Below the pieces are notes generated by a model. The model saw nothing but the letters and a program-made list of their open reading frames with translations, was not told where the DNA came from and did no database searches. The position numbers were made by a program, and so were the translations under genes. Shown piece by piece: positions 6,092 to 6,359 of a DNA stretch of 6,359 nt; the stretch's first letter is position 1, and each line of letters begins with the position of its first letter. This stretch comes from an uncultured Clostridia bacterium (GTDB lineage Bacteria; Bacillota; Clostridia; Oscillospirales; Butyricicoccaceae): NCBI GenBank assembly GCA_910589115.1, contig CAJUSB010000154.1, positions 1-6,359 on the forward strand, read 5' to 3'.

Positions 6092-6359
6092 ATGAGCAGG
6101 AAAGCAGGGACATCCAATGTACCGGAAGCCGCAGAACAGACGGAAAAGGAATTCAAATTTCCGCAGCCGTGTGTATACTGCGGGCCAACCGTGCCGAATG
6201 TAGCACGGCAGTATACGGTCTATTCTTACGGCGTGCCGAAGGAACTGGAAGCATTTATTCGGAAACATCCGGCAGCGCGGCGGCTGATGGTGGCGGTAGA
6301 ACGGTTTGCAGAAACCCGGAAACGGCTTGAAACACCGGGGACTGCGGAATCCGTAATGT
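6092..6359 (+). CDS. Unassigned small phage protein with CxxC (partial, runs off window)
   Basis: The first 89 codons of a gene open to the window end. The ATG at 6092 follows the previous TAA (6088-6090) by one base and has AAGGAG (6076-6081) ten bases upstream, inside the preceding gene. The protein starts with a charged, probably disordered segment (1-24), then PQPCVYCGPTVPNVARQYTV (24-43) containing Cys27 and Cys30, a PKELEAFIRKHPAARRLMV stretch (49-67), and a Glu/Arg-rich helix. The ending TPGTAESVM suggests it is near its C-terminus. I recall similar small hypothetical proteins at this position in clostridial phages, just before the tail tube or sheath genes, but know no function. A single CxxC could bind metal only with another Cys/His pair beyond the window or from a partner subunit. 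Confidence 0.7.
   Translation, partial: MSRKAGTSNVPEAAEQTEKEFKFPQPCVYCGPTVPNVARQYTVYSYGVPKELEAFIRKHPAARRLMVAVERFAETRKRLETPGTAESVM

Noticed and set aside
1..6359. Search for CRISPR repeats, tRNAs, insertion sequences, att sites or a defence/retron-like cassette
   Set aside because: The window is filled by ordinary structural genes with gaps of 15 bases or less; no spaced repeats, cloverleaf, terminal inverted repeats or non-structural genes are visible by eye.

Overview
The window is one uninterrupted stretch of a tailed-phage (or prophage) late operon, all on the + strand, and covers the head-assembly genes and the start of the tail genes in phage lambda order. Strong AGGAGG-type ribosome binding sites, medium GC content, use of GTG starts and a DUF6148-type gpW-like protein suggest a host in the Clostridia, perhaps a gut Oscillospiraceae or Lachnospiraceae. 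That host assignment is inference from style, not proof. I see no integrase, repressor, tRNA or att site, so the sequence cannot say whether this is an integrated prophage or a free phage.

Layout: the last bases of an upstream gene (probably the terminase large subunit, 1-42); a 78-aa gpW-like/DUF6148 head-tail joining protein (45-281); a lambda gpB-type portal (295-1941, GTG start); a ClpP-related head maturation protease (1934-3034) whose 3' third probably also encodes a separate scaffold from an internal in-frame GTG start (2672-3034); a gpD-like decoration protein (3046-3381); a gpE-type major capsid protein (3397-4449); a 137-aa candidate gpFII-like connector (4449-4862); a gpZ-like minor tail/neck protein (4859-5560); a 175-aa candidate tail terminator in the gpU position (5563-6090); and the first 89 codons of a small CxxC-containing protein that runs off the window (6092-6359).

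The products should work in sequence. Portal and scaffold nucleate a procapsid of the major capsid protein. The protease removes the scaffold and matures the shell. The terminase packages DNA through the portal, and the decoration protein stabilises the expanded head. The gpW-like and FII-like proteins close the portal and form the site for the tail, while the gpZ-like and terminator proteins finish the tail end that docks there. Genes are separated by at most 15 bases or overlap (8 nt, 1 nt and 4 nt), and I see no promoter or terminator inside, so the block looks like one translationally coupled transcript.

Nothing here looks like a new defence or mobile system. The observation most worth following is the internal start that gives a lambda C/Nu3-style nested protease and scaffold. 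The next are the unassigned 137-aa and CxxC proteins.
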